This document shows, one piece after another, positions 39,798 to 47,825 of a DNA stretch of 64,000 nucleotides (position 1 is its first letter; each line of letters starts with the position of its first letter). The position numbers and the translations under genes were made by a program. The DNA comes from Bradyrhizobium barranii subsp. apii. GTDB lineage: Bacteria > Pseudomonadota > Alphaproteobacteria > Rhizobiales > Xanthobacteraceae. The stretch is from assembly GCF_011516635.5 (NCBI RefSeq), contig NZ_CP096255.1:8629501-8693500 (forward strand). Reading direction: 5' to 3'. The notes beneath the pieces were generated by a model. It was not told the origin of the DNA. It saw only the letters and a list, made by a program, of their open reading frames with translations, and made no database searches.

Positions 39798-41081
39798 ATG
39801 ACCGACCGACGTCCCCTGCTCCGCGCGCTCTACGACGCCGCCGTTGCCGCCGCCCATCCCAGCACGATTCTGGCGCCGTATCTGCGGCCCGCGCCGAAAG
39901 GGCGCGTGATCTGCCTCGCCGCCGGCAAGGGCGCGGGTGCGATGGCCGCGGCCGCCGAGCGGCACTATCTCGACACGCTCAAGCTCGCGCCGGAGCGCCT
40001 CGTCGGCATCGCCACCACGCGCCACGGCTACGGCGTGCCGACCCGCCGCATCCGCGTGGTCGAGGCCGGTCATCCCGTTCCCGATGAAGCCGGCCTGAAG
40101 GGCGCCGCCGATACGCTCGCGCTCGCTGGCGAGGCCGGGCCCGACGATCTGCTGCTGGTGCTGCTCACCGGCGGCGGCTCGGCGAACTGGATCGCGCCGG
40201 TGGACGGCATCAGCTTCGCCCAGAAGCAGGCGGTCAACAAGGCGCTGCTCCGCTCGGGCGCGCCGATCGGCGAGATGAACACGGTCCGGAAACATTTGTC
40301 GCGGATCAAGGGCGGCCGGCTGGCGCGCGCCGGCAAGAATGCCGCGGAGATCGTGACGCTCGCGATTTCCGACGTGCCGCACGACGATCCGTCCGCCATC
40401 GCCTCCGGCCCCACTGTGCCCGATCCGACCACGCTGGCGGATGCGCGCGCGATCGTCGCGAAGTACAAGCTCGCCATCGACGACGCCGTCCGCCGCGCGC
40501 TCGACGATCCCGCCAACGAAAGTGCCAAGCCTGATGATGCCGCCTTCGCGCGCGCGCATTTCGAGCTGATCGCGCGGCCCAAGCAATCGCTCGACGCCGC
40601 GGTGAAGCTCGCCAGGGAAGCCGGCTACGAGACCATCGATCTCGGCGCCGATCTCGAAGGCGAGGCCCGCGAGGTCGCAGCCGATCACGCCAGGCTCGCG
40701 CTTGAAGCACGCGCGCAAGGCAAGCGCCTCGCGATCCTCTCCGGCGGCGAGCTCACCGTTACCGTGCGCGGCAATGGGCGCGGCGGCCCCAACCAGGAAT
40801 ACGCGCTGGCGCTCGCCGGCCTGTTGAAGGACACGCCTGACATTTCCGCTCTCGCCGGCGACACCGACGGCGCCGATGGCGGCGCCGGCCACCCCACCGA
40901 TCCCGCCGGCGCGCTGATTGATGCTGCGACGTTCGCGAAGATGAAGGCCCTGGCGCTTCAGCCGCAGGCGTACCTGGACAACAACGACGCGACGACGTTC
41001 TTCGAGGCGACCGGCGATCTGCTGATGCCGGGACCGACGCTGACGAACGTGAACGATATCAGGGTGATTTTGGTGGATTGA
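39798..41081 (+). CDS. Glycerate 2-kinase (MOFRL/TtuD family)
   Basis: 427 residues of the DUF4147-MOFRL glycerate kinase family, producing 2-phosphoglycerate from glycerate with ATP. The N-terminal domain has RVICLAAGKGAGAMAAAAE near residue 35, HPVPDEAGLKGA near 94, LLTGGGSANWIAPVDGI near 120 and LSRIKGGRLARA near 165. The C-terminal MOFRL domain has AILSGGELTVTVRGNGRGGPNQEYAL near 315-335 and ALAGDTDGADGGAGHPTDPAGALID near 350. Some members were once named hydroxypyruvate reductase. It is monocistronic between a terminator and an inverted repeat. Confidence 0.92.
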   Translation: MTDRRPLLRALYDAAVAAAHPSTILAPYLRPAPKGRVICLAAGKGAGAMAAAAERHYLDTLKLAPERLVGIATTRHGYGVPTRRIRVVEAGHPVPDEAGLKGAADTLALAGEAGPDDLLLVLLTGGGSANWIAPVDGISFAQKQAVNKALLRSGAPIGEMNTVRKHLSRIKGGRLARAGKNAAEIVTLAISDVPHDDPSAIASGPTVPDPTTLADARAIVAKYKLAIDDAVRRALDDPANESAKPDDAAFARAHFELIARPKQSLDAAVKLAREAGYETIDLGADLEGEAREVAADHARLALEARAQGKRLAILSGGELTVTVRGNGRGGPNQEYALALAGLLKDTPDISALAGDTDGADGGAGHPTDPAGALIDAATFAKMKALALQPQAYLDNNDATTFFEATGDLLMPGPTLTNVNDIRVILVD

Positions 41082-41101
41082 GACGCCTGCCCAGGTCTCG
41101 C

Positions 41102-41203
41102 TGTCATTCCCCGCGAAGGCGGGGAATCCAGTACGCCGCGGCCTATCGGTTCGATCGCAAACTCTCGGAGTACTGGATCGCCCGGTCAAGCCGGACGATG
41201 ACA
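41102..41203 (+). repeat. Intergenic inverted repeat, 'cggtcaagccgg' family
   Basis: TGTCATTCCCCGC at the left end pairs partly with the right end (GACGATGACA), and CCAGTACGCCGCGG pairs imperfectly with CTCTCGGAGTACTGG. Right half closely resembles 23259-23365. It separates convergent glycerate kinase and MarR genes. Confidence 0.65.
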
Positions 41204-41211
41204 GCCGGGCC

Positions 41212-41712
41212 TCAAAACTCGTTCGCGATCTTCGAGAGCATCCCGATCAGGGCTTCGCGGTTGGACTGCCCGAGCAGCTCGTTCAGCCGGGACTCGTGCT
41301 TGGTGGCGACCAGCTTTTTCGCCCGGGTCAGCACGGCCTTGCCCTTGTCGGTCAATACCAGGATGTGCGAGCGGCGGTCGTTGGTGGAGCGGATCCGCGC
41401 GCAAAGGTCGCGGCTCTCCAGATTGTCGAGCATCGCCACGAAGTTCGGGCGCAGGATGCCGAGCGTCGAGGCGATCTCGGTCTGGTTACGGCCCGGATTC
41501 TTCTCGACCAGCAGCAGCACGGAGAACTGCGCTGGCGTGAGCTGGAGCGAGGCCATGCAGCGCAAAAAGTTCTCGAACACCTTGAGCTGCGCCCGCTTCA
41601 GCACGTAGCCGAGCTGCTCGGAGAGCTCGCCAAGCTGGAGGGCTTCAGGCTGGGCCTCGGCCGCGTCGCCGGGCTTTTCAGAAGACTTTTCAGCGGTTTT
41701 GGAAACGGTCAT
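41212..41712 (-). CDS. MarR-family transcriptional regulator
   Basis: 166 residues with a winged helix-turn-helix at about 55-125: LTPAQFSVLLLVEKNPGRNQ, then QTEIASTLGILRPNFVAMLD and the wing LCARIRSTNDRRSHILVLTDKG. The N-terminus is a short polar extension. It is transcribed divergently from the second Liv-type transporter, with a long inverted repeat in the 177-bp gap. MarR proteins in such settings often respond to aromatic acids or their CoA esters, which would suit the genes to the right (inference). Confidence 0.92.
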   Translation of the reverse strand: MTVSKTAEKSSEKPGDAAEAQPEALQLGELSEQLGYVLKRAQLKVFENFLRCMASLQLTPAQFSVLLLVEKNPGRNQTEIASTLGILRPNFVAMLDNLESRDLCARIRSTNDRRSHILVLTDKGKAVLTRAKKLVATKHESRLNELLGQSNREALIGMLSKIANEF

Positions 41713-41772
41713 CGCCTCGTGCTCGTGATCCCGCTAAATTCGGGGCGGGTCGTCCGCCCCACCCTTGAAGTT

Positions 41773-41806
41773 ATATTTGATAATTGTTATGGACCATATC
41801 AAATAT
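41773..41806. promoter_or_regulatory. ATATTTGATA-N14-TATCAAATAT inverted repeat, candidate MarR operator
   Basis: Perfect 10-bp arms separated by 14 bp, in an AT-rich patch between divergent marR (start 41712) and livH (start 41890). The spacer also contains the weaker symmetry ATAA-TTG-TTAT. AT-rich palindromes of this kind are usual MarR sites. Confidence 0.6.
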
Positions 41807-41889
41807 CGTCAGCGTTTCAATGGCTGTGAGCGGACCGTCCACCGCAATTGCGGAGCCCGGTCCCGATCTTTGAGGGGGAGCGTCCGGTC

Positions 41890-42930
41890 TTGAATACCAC
41901 CATCATGCTGTTCCTGGTACAGGACGGCATCACCAATGGCGCGATCTATGCGCTGCTCGGCCTGGCGCTGGTGCTGGTGTTCGCCGTCACGCGCGTCATC
42001 CTCATTCCCCAGGGCGAATTCGTCACCTATGGCGCGCTGACCTATGCCTCGCTGGCCGCGGGCCAGATGCCGGGCACGGCAAAGCTCGCGCTGGCGCTGG
42101 GCATCGGCGCCTTCGTGTTCGACCTGTTCGTGGCGCGCAAGGCGCTGCACGGTCGCCTGATCGCGCGCAGCCTCGTCACCAACGTCGTGCTGCCGACCAT
42201 CGTGCTGGCGCTGACCGTCTACTTCGCCGCCCAGAAGCCGCCGGTGGCGGTGTGCATCGCGCTGTCGCTGGTGATCGTGGCGATGATCGGCCTCTACCTC
42301 TACCGCATCGCGTTCCAGCCGCTGGCGCACACCTCAGTGCTGGTGCTGCTGATCGCATCGGTGGGCGTCCACCTCGCGCTGCAGGGACTGGGCCTGCTGT
42401 TCTTCGGCGCCGAAGGCCAGCGCGGACCCGCCGTGCTATCAGGCTCCTTCACCGCCGGCGCGCTGCGCTTCACCGGCCAGAGCATCACCGTCTACGGCAT
42501 CACCATCGCCTTCATCGTCGGGCTCTGGCTGTTCTTCGGGCTGACGCTCTACGGCAAGGCGCTGCGCGCGACCGCCGTGAACCGGCTCGGCGCCCGCCTT
42601 GCCGGCATCCGCACCACGCTGTCCGGCCAGATCGCCTTCCTGCTGGCCTCCGTCATCGGCGCGCTGTCGGGCATCATGATCGTGCCGATCACGACGCTCT
42701 ACTACGACTCCGGCTTCCTGATCGGCCTCAAGGGCTTCGTTGCCGCGATCATCGGCGGCCTCGTCAGCTATCCGCTCACCGCCGTCGCGGCGCTGGTCGT
42801 CGGCATCGTCGAGGCGTTCTCGTCCTTCTACGCCTCCAACTACAAGGAAGTGATCGTCTTCATGCTGCTGATCCCCGTGCTGCTGCTGCGCTCGCTCGCC
42901 GCGCCCGCGGTCGAGGAAGAGAAGGACTGA
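41890..42930 (+). CDS. livH: HAAT-family ABC transporter permease (LivH-like), second system
   Basis: 346 residues from TTG at 41890, which has GAGGGGGAG about eight bases upstream. ATG at 41905 (MLFLVQDGITNG) is the alternative and loses five residues. Permease landmarks are DGITNGAIYALLGLALVLVFAVTRVILIPQGEFVTYGALT near residues 9-50 and the coupling loop TLYGKALRATAVNRLGARLAGIRTTLS near 218-245. Only weakly similar to the LivH at 33607, so this is a separate transporter. The next gene begins 5 bp after its stop. Confidence 0.9.
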   Translation: MNTTIMLFLVQDGITNGAIYALLGLALVLVFAVTRVILIPQGEFVTYGALTYASLAAGQMPGTAKLALALGIGAFVFDLFVARKALHGRLIARSLVTNVVLPTIVLALTVYFAAQKPPVAVCIALSLVIVAMIGLYLYRIAFQPLAHTSVLVLLIASVGVHLALQGLGLLFFGAEGQRGPAVLSGSFTAGALRFTGQSITVYGITIAFIVGLWLFFGLTLYGKALRATAVNRLGARLAGIRTTLSGQIAFLLASVIGALSGIMIVPITTLYYDSGFLIGLKGFVAAIIGGLVSYPLTAVAALVVGIVEAFSSFYASNYKEVIVFMLLIPVLLLRSLAAPAVEEEKD

Positions 42931-42935
42931 CGCGC

Positions 42936-44705
42936 ATGCAGAGCCGGCTTCCCATCCTCATCTTCGCGCTTCTCATGGCGGCGATCCCGCATCTCCCGGG
43001 CATGCCGCCGTTCTGGATCGTGCTGCTCGACAATATCGGCCTTGCCGCCCTCGTCGCGATGGGCCTCGTGCTGCTCACGGGCGTCGGCGGCCTGACCTCG
43101 TTTGGCCAGGCGGCTTTCGTCGGCTTCGGCGCCTACACCACCGCGGTGCTGTCGACGGCCTATGGCCTATCTCCGTGGCTGACCTTGCCACTATCGCTGC
43201 TGGTCAGCGGATCGTTGGCGGTGCTGCTCGGGCTGGTGACCGTCCGTCTCTCCGGGCACTATCTGCCACTCGGCACGCTCGCCTGGGGATTGGGCCTGTT
43301 CTATCTCTTCAGCAAGCTGGAATTCCTGGGAAGAAACGACGGCATCTCAGCGATCCCGCCGCTGTCGATCGGCTCGTTCAAGATGCTCTCGCCCGGCTCG
43401 ATCTATTACGCGATCTGGGTTGCCGTCATCCTCTCGGCTCTGCTCACGATGAACCTGCTGGATTCCCGCACCGGCCGCGCCATCCGCGCGCTGCGGCGCG
43501 GACACGTCGCAGCCGAAGCGTTCGGCGTGCACACGCCGCGCGCAAAGCTCCTGGTGTTCATCCACGCCGCGGTGCTCGCCGGCCTCTCCGGCTGGCTCTA
43601 CGCGCATCTTCAGCGCGCGGTGAACCCGACGCCGTTCGGTGCGCAGGCCGGCATCGAATATCTCTTCATCGCGGTGGTCGGCGGCGCCGGCTATGTCTGG
43701 GGCGGCGTGCTGGGCGCGGCGATCGTCGTGGTCCTGAAGGAGGTGCTGCAAAGCTATTTGCCGCTGATCCTGCCCGGCTCCGGACAGGTCGAGACCATCG
43801 TGTTCGGCATCATGCTGGTGGCGCTGCTCCAGCTTGCGCCCGGCGGCGTCTGGCCCTGGCTGATGTCGTTCCTGCCCGAGCCTACCCGCGGCAAAAAGCC
43901 GGACACCTCGCTGAAACTGGAGCAGCGCACCCGCGCGGCCGGCCAGTCCGGCGTCCTGCTCCAGGTCGAGAAGGCGCGAAAGCAGTTCGGCGGCGTGATC
44001 GCGGTCAACAACGTCTCCTTCGACGTGCAGGCGAAAGAGATCGTCGCGCTGATCGGACCGAACGGCGCGGGCAAGAGCACGACGTTCAACCTGATCACCG
44101 GCGTGCTGTCGGCGACATCAGGCTCGATCTCGGTGCTCGGCAAGAAGGTCGACAGGGCGCCACCGCAGGAGATCGTCAAGCTCGGCATCTCCCGCACCTT
44201 CCAGCATGTGAAGCTCGTCCCTGATATGACCGTGCTGGAGAATGTCGCGATCGGCGCGCATCTGCGCGGCCATTCCGGCCCGATCTCCTCGATGCTGCGG
44301 CTCGACCGCGCCGATGAAGCGAGGCTGCTCGCGGAGGCCGCCCGCCAGATCGAGCGCGTGGGCCTCGCCGAGCAGATGCACCAGCTCGCAGGCTCGCTCT
44401 CGCTCGGCCAGCAGCGCATCGTCGAGATCGCGCGGGCGCTGTGCGTCGATCCGATGCTGCTGCTGCTCGACGAGCCGGCTGCCGGCCTGCGCCACATGGA
44501 GAAGCAGCGCCTTGCCGCGCTGCTGCGCGAATTGCGCGACGGCGGCATGAGCGTGCTCCTGGTCGAGCACGACATGGGCTTCGTGATGAACCTCGCCGAC
44601 CGCATCGTGGTGCTCGATTTCGGCACCAAGATCGCGGAAGGAACGCCCGCCACGATCAAGACCAATCCCGAAGTGATCAAGGCCTATCTCGGAGTGGCGG
44701 CATGA
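42936..44705 (+). CDS. Fused ABC permease-ATPase (LivM-LivG)
   Basis: 589 residues joining two usually separate subunits. Residues about 1-325 are a LivM-like permease with GLVLLTGVGGLTSFGQAAFVGFGAYTTAV near 44 and coupling loop SRTGRAIRALRRGHVAAEAFGVHTPRAK near 182. A charged linker (PEPTRGKKPDTSLKLEQRTRAA region) leads to a LivG-like ATPase at about 345-589. The ATPase has Walker A GPNGAGKSTTFN near 376, ISRTFQHVKLVPDMTVLENV near 415, signature GSLSLGQQRIVEIARAL near 487 and LLLLDEPAAGL near 508. Such fusions occur in some HAAT systems. The gene overlaps the next by 4 bp (ATGA). Confidence 0.93.
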   Translation: MQSRLPILIFALLMAAIPHLPGMPPFWIVLLDNIGLAALVAMGLVLLTGVGGLTSFGQAAFVGFGAYTTAVLSTAYGLSPWLTLPLSLLVSGSLAVLLGLVTVRLSGHYLPLGTLAWGLGLFYLFSKLEFLGRNDGISAIPPLSIGSFKMLSPGSIYYAIWVAVILSALLTMNLLDSRTGRAIRALRRGHVAAEAFGVHTPRAKLLVFIHAAVLAGLSGWLYAHLQRAVNPTPFGAQAGIEYLFIAVVGGAGYVWGGVLGAAIVVVLKEVLQSYLPLILPGSGQVETIVFGIMLVALLQLAPGGVWPWLMSFLPEPTRGKKPDTSLKLEQRTRAAGQSGVLLQVEKARKQFGGVIAVNNVSFDVQAKEIVALIGPNGAGKSTTFNLITGVLSATSGSISVLGKKVDRAPPQEIVKLGISRTFQHVKLVPDMTVLENVAIGAHLRGHSGPISSMLRLDRADEARLLAEAARQIERVGLAEQMHQLAGSLSLGQQRIVEIARALCVDPMLLLLDEPAAGLRHMEKQRLAALLRELRDGGMSVLLVEHDMGFVMNLADRIVVLDFGTKIAEGTPATIKTNPEVIKAYLGVAA

Positions 44706-45433
44706 GCGCGCTGTTGTCCGTCGCCGACGCACATGTCGCCTATGGCAAGGTCGAGGCCGTGCGCTCGGTCTCGCTTGAGGTCGGCGCCAACCAGATCGTC
44801 ACCATCGTCGGGGCCAATGGCGCCGGCAAGACCACGCTGCTCTCCGCCATCATGGGCATTCTGCCGCTGAAAGGCCGTGTCGCCTTCGCAGGGCAGGATC
44901 TATCACGGCTCGACATCGAGGACCGCGTCGCGATGGGGCTCGGCCTCGTCCCCGAGCACCGCGAATTGTTCGTAACCATGAATGTCGAGGACAATCTCGA
45001 GCTGGGGGCCTTCCGCATCGAGCGCAGCAAGGCGAAGACCTCGATGGAGCGCGTCTACACGCTGTTTCCGCGGCTGAAGGAGCGGCGCAAGCAGCTCGCC
45101 GGCACCCTCTCCGGCGGCGAGCAGCAGATGCTCGCGATGGGCCGCGCGCTGATGGGCGAGCCCAAGCTCTTGATGCTGGACGAGCCGAGCCTCGGCCTCG
45201 CCCCGATCATCGTCGCCGACATCTTCCGCATCGTCACTGAGCTGCGCGCCAGCGGCGTTTCCGTGCTGCTGGTCGAACAGAACGCGCAGGCCGCGCTGAA
45301 GATCGCGGACCAGGCCTATGTGATGGAGCTCGGCGAGTTTGTGCTCAGCGGCAAGGCGAGCGATGTCGCGGCGAACGAGCGCGTCGCGGCCAGCTATCTC
45401 GGTTTCCAGCACGAAGGCACGAGTGTAATCTGA
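44702..45433 (+). CDS. livF: HAAT-family ABC transporter ATP-binding protein (LivF-like), second system
   Basis: 243 residues from the ATG overlapping the upstream TGA. Walker A GANGAGKTTLLSA near residue 37, GLGLVPEHRELFVTMNVEDNLELGA near 80, signature GTLSGGEQQMLAMGRAL near 136 and Walker B LLMLDEPSLGLAPI near 157. The operon has no binding-protein gene next to it; the nearest candidate of the right class is at 57170. Confidence 0.93.
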   Translation: MSALLSVADAHVAYGKVEAVRSVSLEVGANQIVTIVGANGAGKTTLLSAIMGILPLKGRVAFAGQDLSRLDIEDRVAMGLGLVPEHRELFVTMNVEDNLELGAFRIERSKAKTSMERVYTLFPRLKERRKQLAGTLSGGEQQMLAMGRALMGEPKLLMLDEPSLGLAPIIVADIFRIVTELRASGVSVLLVEQNAQAALKIADQAYVMELGEFVLSGKASDVAANERVAASYLGFQHEGTSVI

Positions 45434-45453
45434 TTTCTTTGCTGGCTCCGCTT

Positions 45454-45653
45454 CTCTTCTCCCCTTGCGGGAGAAGGCGGCTTAGGCGGTCTTCGGCCGC
45501 CGTTCTTAAGAACGCCGATGCTTCGCATCGGCTATGGCGCTGGATGAGAGGTTCTCTCCGCCAATTGCGACGTGGGACCATCGCAGGCGGAGAGAAACCC
45601 CTCATCCGTCTCGCGGCTACACCGCGAGCCACCCTCTCCCGCAGGGGGAGAGG
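45454..45653 (+). repeat. Intergenic inverted repeat, 'ccctctcccgcaggggg' family (long copy)
   Basis: TTCTCCCCTTGCGGGAGAAGG at the left and CCACCCTCTCCCGCAGGGG at the right, with CGCCGATGCTTCGCATCGGC and CTCGCGGCTACACCGCGAG hairpins between. Same modules as 22290-22444. Confidence 0.75.
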
Positions 45654-45672
45654 ATGTACCTTGCGAGCCGCG

Positions 45673-46236
45673 CTAGCTTTCGCTTGAAGGCAGACTCGCT
45701 TTTCCCTTCAACGCCGCGACCTCCGCTTCCAGCTCCGCGATCCGCTGGTCCCTCGCCGCCAGCGCTGCCGCGACATCCGGCGCATCGAACTTCTGCGGAA
45801 TGTGCTGCGGGCAGTTGGTGTCCCACGCTGCGATCTTGAACAGGATCACCTGCTCTGGGCGCGCGCGGTACCCCTTGGGCATCAGCGACGTCGTCAGCGC
45901 CTCATCGTCCTCGACGACGCGCGCCTCGCCCCAGATCTTGACGCGGCGGCGATGGGCGTAGTCCATCACGAAGATATAGGCCTTGGGATTCTCGGACAGG
46001 TTTCCCTGCGTGATGTATTGCCGGTTGCCGGCGTAGTCCGTGAAAGCCAGCGTCTGCTTGTCCAGCACCTTCAAAAACCCCTTCGGGCCGCCGCGGTGTT
46101 GGATGTAGGGCTGGCCATCGGCCGAGGCGGTCGCGAAATAAAAGCTGTTGGCGTCAGCCAGGAACGCCGCGAGGTTCTCATTGACCTCGGTGCGCCAGCC
46201 GCGCTGCTCTGCATGGGCATAGCCTTCGCGCGCTGC
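45673..46236 (-). pseudogene. Pyridoxamine 5'-phosphate oxidase-family (FMN-binding split barrel) protein, 5'-truncated
   Basis: Read on the minus strand the frame starts abruptly at about 46236 with AREGYAHAEQRGWRTEVNEN and continues through FYFATASADGQPYIQHRGG, LKVLDKQTLAFTDYAGNRQY and MDYAHRRRVKIWGEARVVED. It ends in an Ala-rich coiled coil (ALAARDQRIAELEAEVAAL). Family members have about 25 more N-terminal residues; here they are replaced by LysR sequence in the opposite direction. The only in-frame ATG, at 46074, would lose the first barrel strands. Probably inactive. Confidence 0.78.
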
Positions 46237-46973
46237 AGCGCACCACCCGGCAGGTGAGATTGACCGATGTCGGCACGCGCTATCTGGAGCGCGCGCGGCG
46301 CATCCTCGCCGATGTCGAGGAGGCCGACGGCTCCGCGCGCGAGGAGCGCAACCGGCCGAGCGGCCGTCTGGTGGTGTCGGCGCCCCTCGGCTTCGGGCGG
46401 CTGCATGTCTCGCCGGTCATGACCGATTATCTCAAGCGCTATCCGGAGGTCACGGCCGAGCTCAGGCTCTCGGACAACCTCGTCAATCTCGTCGAGGACG
46501 CGGTCGATGCCGCGGTGCGGATCGGCCATCTCGCCGATTCTTCGCTGGTCGCACGCCAGGTCGGCGAGATGCGGCGGATCACGGTGGCGACGCCGGGCTA
46601 CCTGAAGCGCCACGGCGAGCCGAAGACGCCACAGGAATTGCTCGCGCACCAGACCATCGCGTTCGGCCCCTACGCCAATTGGCACTTCGTGCAGGACGGC
46701 CGCGATATCGAGTGGACGCCGACGCCACGTTTTACCAGCAACAGCGCCGACGCCGCCCTGCAATATGCAGAAGCCGGCGGGGGCATCACGCGGGTGCTGG
46801 CCTATCAGGCCGCGGAGGGGTTGAAGCGCGGGCGGCTGAAAATCGTGCTGGCGAAATACGAGCAGCCGGCGCTGCCGATCCATATCGTCTATCCGACCTC
46901 GCGTTTGCTGTCGGCCAAGGTGCGCGCCTTCATCGATTTGGTGGTGGAGACGGCGGAGTGGAAGTTTGGGTGA
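46233..46973 (+). pseudogene. LysR-family regulator lacking its DNA-binding domain
   Basis: The frame enters at ALQRTTRQVRLTDVGTRYLERARRI, the part of a LysR protein that normally lies right after the winged helix. The whole effector-binding domain follows (RLVVSAPLGFGRLHVSPVM, AAVRIGHLADSSLVARQVG, YAEAGGGITRVLAYQAAEG). The about 58-residue helix-turn-helix is absent. Translation could begin at GTG 46254, giving 239 residues without DNA binding. The break lies at the same few bases as the break of the minus-strand neighbour, so one deletion explains both. Confidence 0.8.
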
Positions 46974-46985
46974 GGTCTCCCTCTC

Positions 46986-47072
46986 CGTCATGGCCGGGCT
47001 TGTCCCGGCCATCCACGTTCTTTGACGCGGAAAGTCAGAACGTGGATGCCCGGGACAAGCCCGGGCATGACG
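46986..47072 (+). repeat. Intergenic inverted repeat, 'cgtcatggccgggcttg' family
   Basis: CGTCATGGCCGGGCTTGTCC pairs with GGACAAGCCCGGGCATGACG, and GGCCATCCACGTTC with GAACGTGGATGCC. A relative with a longer loop is at 61415-61576. Lies between the LysR remnant and the thioesterase gene. Confidence 0.85.
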
Positions 47073-47089
47073 ACGGAAAGGCCGGGGGC

Positions 47090-47509
47090 TCATCCCTTCT
47101 TCGGCACCACGCGGAACGTCCCGCTCGCGCGTGCGATCACGACGTCGTCCGCCTTCACCAGACATTGCGCGAAACAGATCGTCTTGCCGGTCCGGATCAC
47201 GTCGCTCTCGATCGCGAGCCACTGACCGATCTCGGCGGAGCCGACGAAATCGACCGTGAGCGAGATCGTGACGAACGAGGTGGTCCAGTTCGTCATCTGC
47301 GCGCAGCTATAGCCCATGGCGTTGTCCGCGAGTGCGGCGATGAGGCCGCCATGGATCAGGCCGCGGCCGTTGGTGTGCGGCTTGGCAAGATGCAGGCCGA
47401 TGATCACGGCCTTGTCGGTTTTCTTCGCGTAGAGCGGATCCCACGGCTCGGTGAGCGGACTCTTGCGGGAAAGCGGCTCGAAGCCGTCGGGGATGTCGGT
47501 GTCGGTCAT
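47090..47509 (-). CDS. PaaI-family hotdog thioesterase
   Basis: 139 residues from ATG 47509 (MTDTDIPDGFEPL). Hotdog fold with the family motif KPHTNGRGLIHGGLIAALADNAMGYSC near residues 44-70 and SLTVDFVGSAEIGQWLAIESDVIRTGKTICFAQC. It hydrolyses acyl- or aryl-CoA thioesters; the substrate is unknown. Its place beside pobA may point to an aromatic-CoA role, but they are separated by two repeat elements. Confidence 0.87.
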   Translation of the reverse strand: MTDTDIPDGFEPLSRKSPLTEPWDPLYAKKTDKAVIIGLHLAKPHTNGRGLIHGGLIAALADNAMGYSCAQMTNWTTSFVTISLTVDFVGSAEIGQWLAIESDVIRTGKTICFAQCLVKADDVVIARASGTFRVVPKKG

Positions 47510-47618
47510 AGCGTGTCTCGCGTTGCTGGCTGGCGCCATTGAACGCGATGGACGTGACGGACGCATCACCTACAAAGTTTTAAACGGAATTTGCGCGGGC
47601 GTTTGAAATGGGCACTCC

Positions 47619-47704
47619 CGTCATTGCGAGGAGCGAAGCGACGAAGCGATCCAGACTTTCTCCGCGGAAACAGTCTGGATTGCTTCGCTTCGCTCGCAAT
47701 GACG
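47619..47704 (+). repeat. Intergenic inverted repeat, 'cgtcattgcgaggagcgaagc' family
   Basis: CGTCATTGCGAG pairs with CTCGCAATGACG and GAAGCGATCCAGACT with AGTCTGGATTGCTTC. A second copy is at 52919-52998. Confidence 0.87.
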
Positions 47705-47724
47705 ATGTGGAGAGAGAACGCGAT

Positions 47725-47819
47725 GCCGTAGGGTGGGCAAAGGCGCATCGCGCCGTGCCCACCGTCTCGTAGCAAACGCAAAAGCTGGTGGGCACGCTGC
47801 GCTTTGCCCACCCTACGGC
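47725..47819 (+). repeat. Intergenic inverted repeat, 'gccgtagggtgggcaaag' family
   Basis: GCCGTAGGGTGGGCAAAG pairs perfectly with CTTTGCCCACCCTACGGC; inner arms GCGCCGTGCCCACC and GGTGGGCACGCTGC. It ends 7 bp before the pobA stop codon, so it probably folds in the pobA 3' untranslated region. Confidence 0.87.
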
Positions 47820-47825
47820 ACCCTC

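Noticed and set aside
45673..46973. Two intact genes starting at 46074 (minus) and 46254 (plus)
   Set aside because: Family-like sequence continues upstream of both starts to a shared breakpoint, and both lack essential N-terminal parts; better described as truncated.
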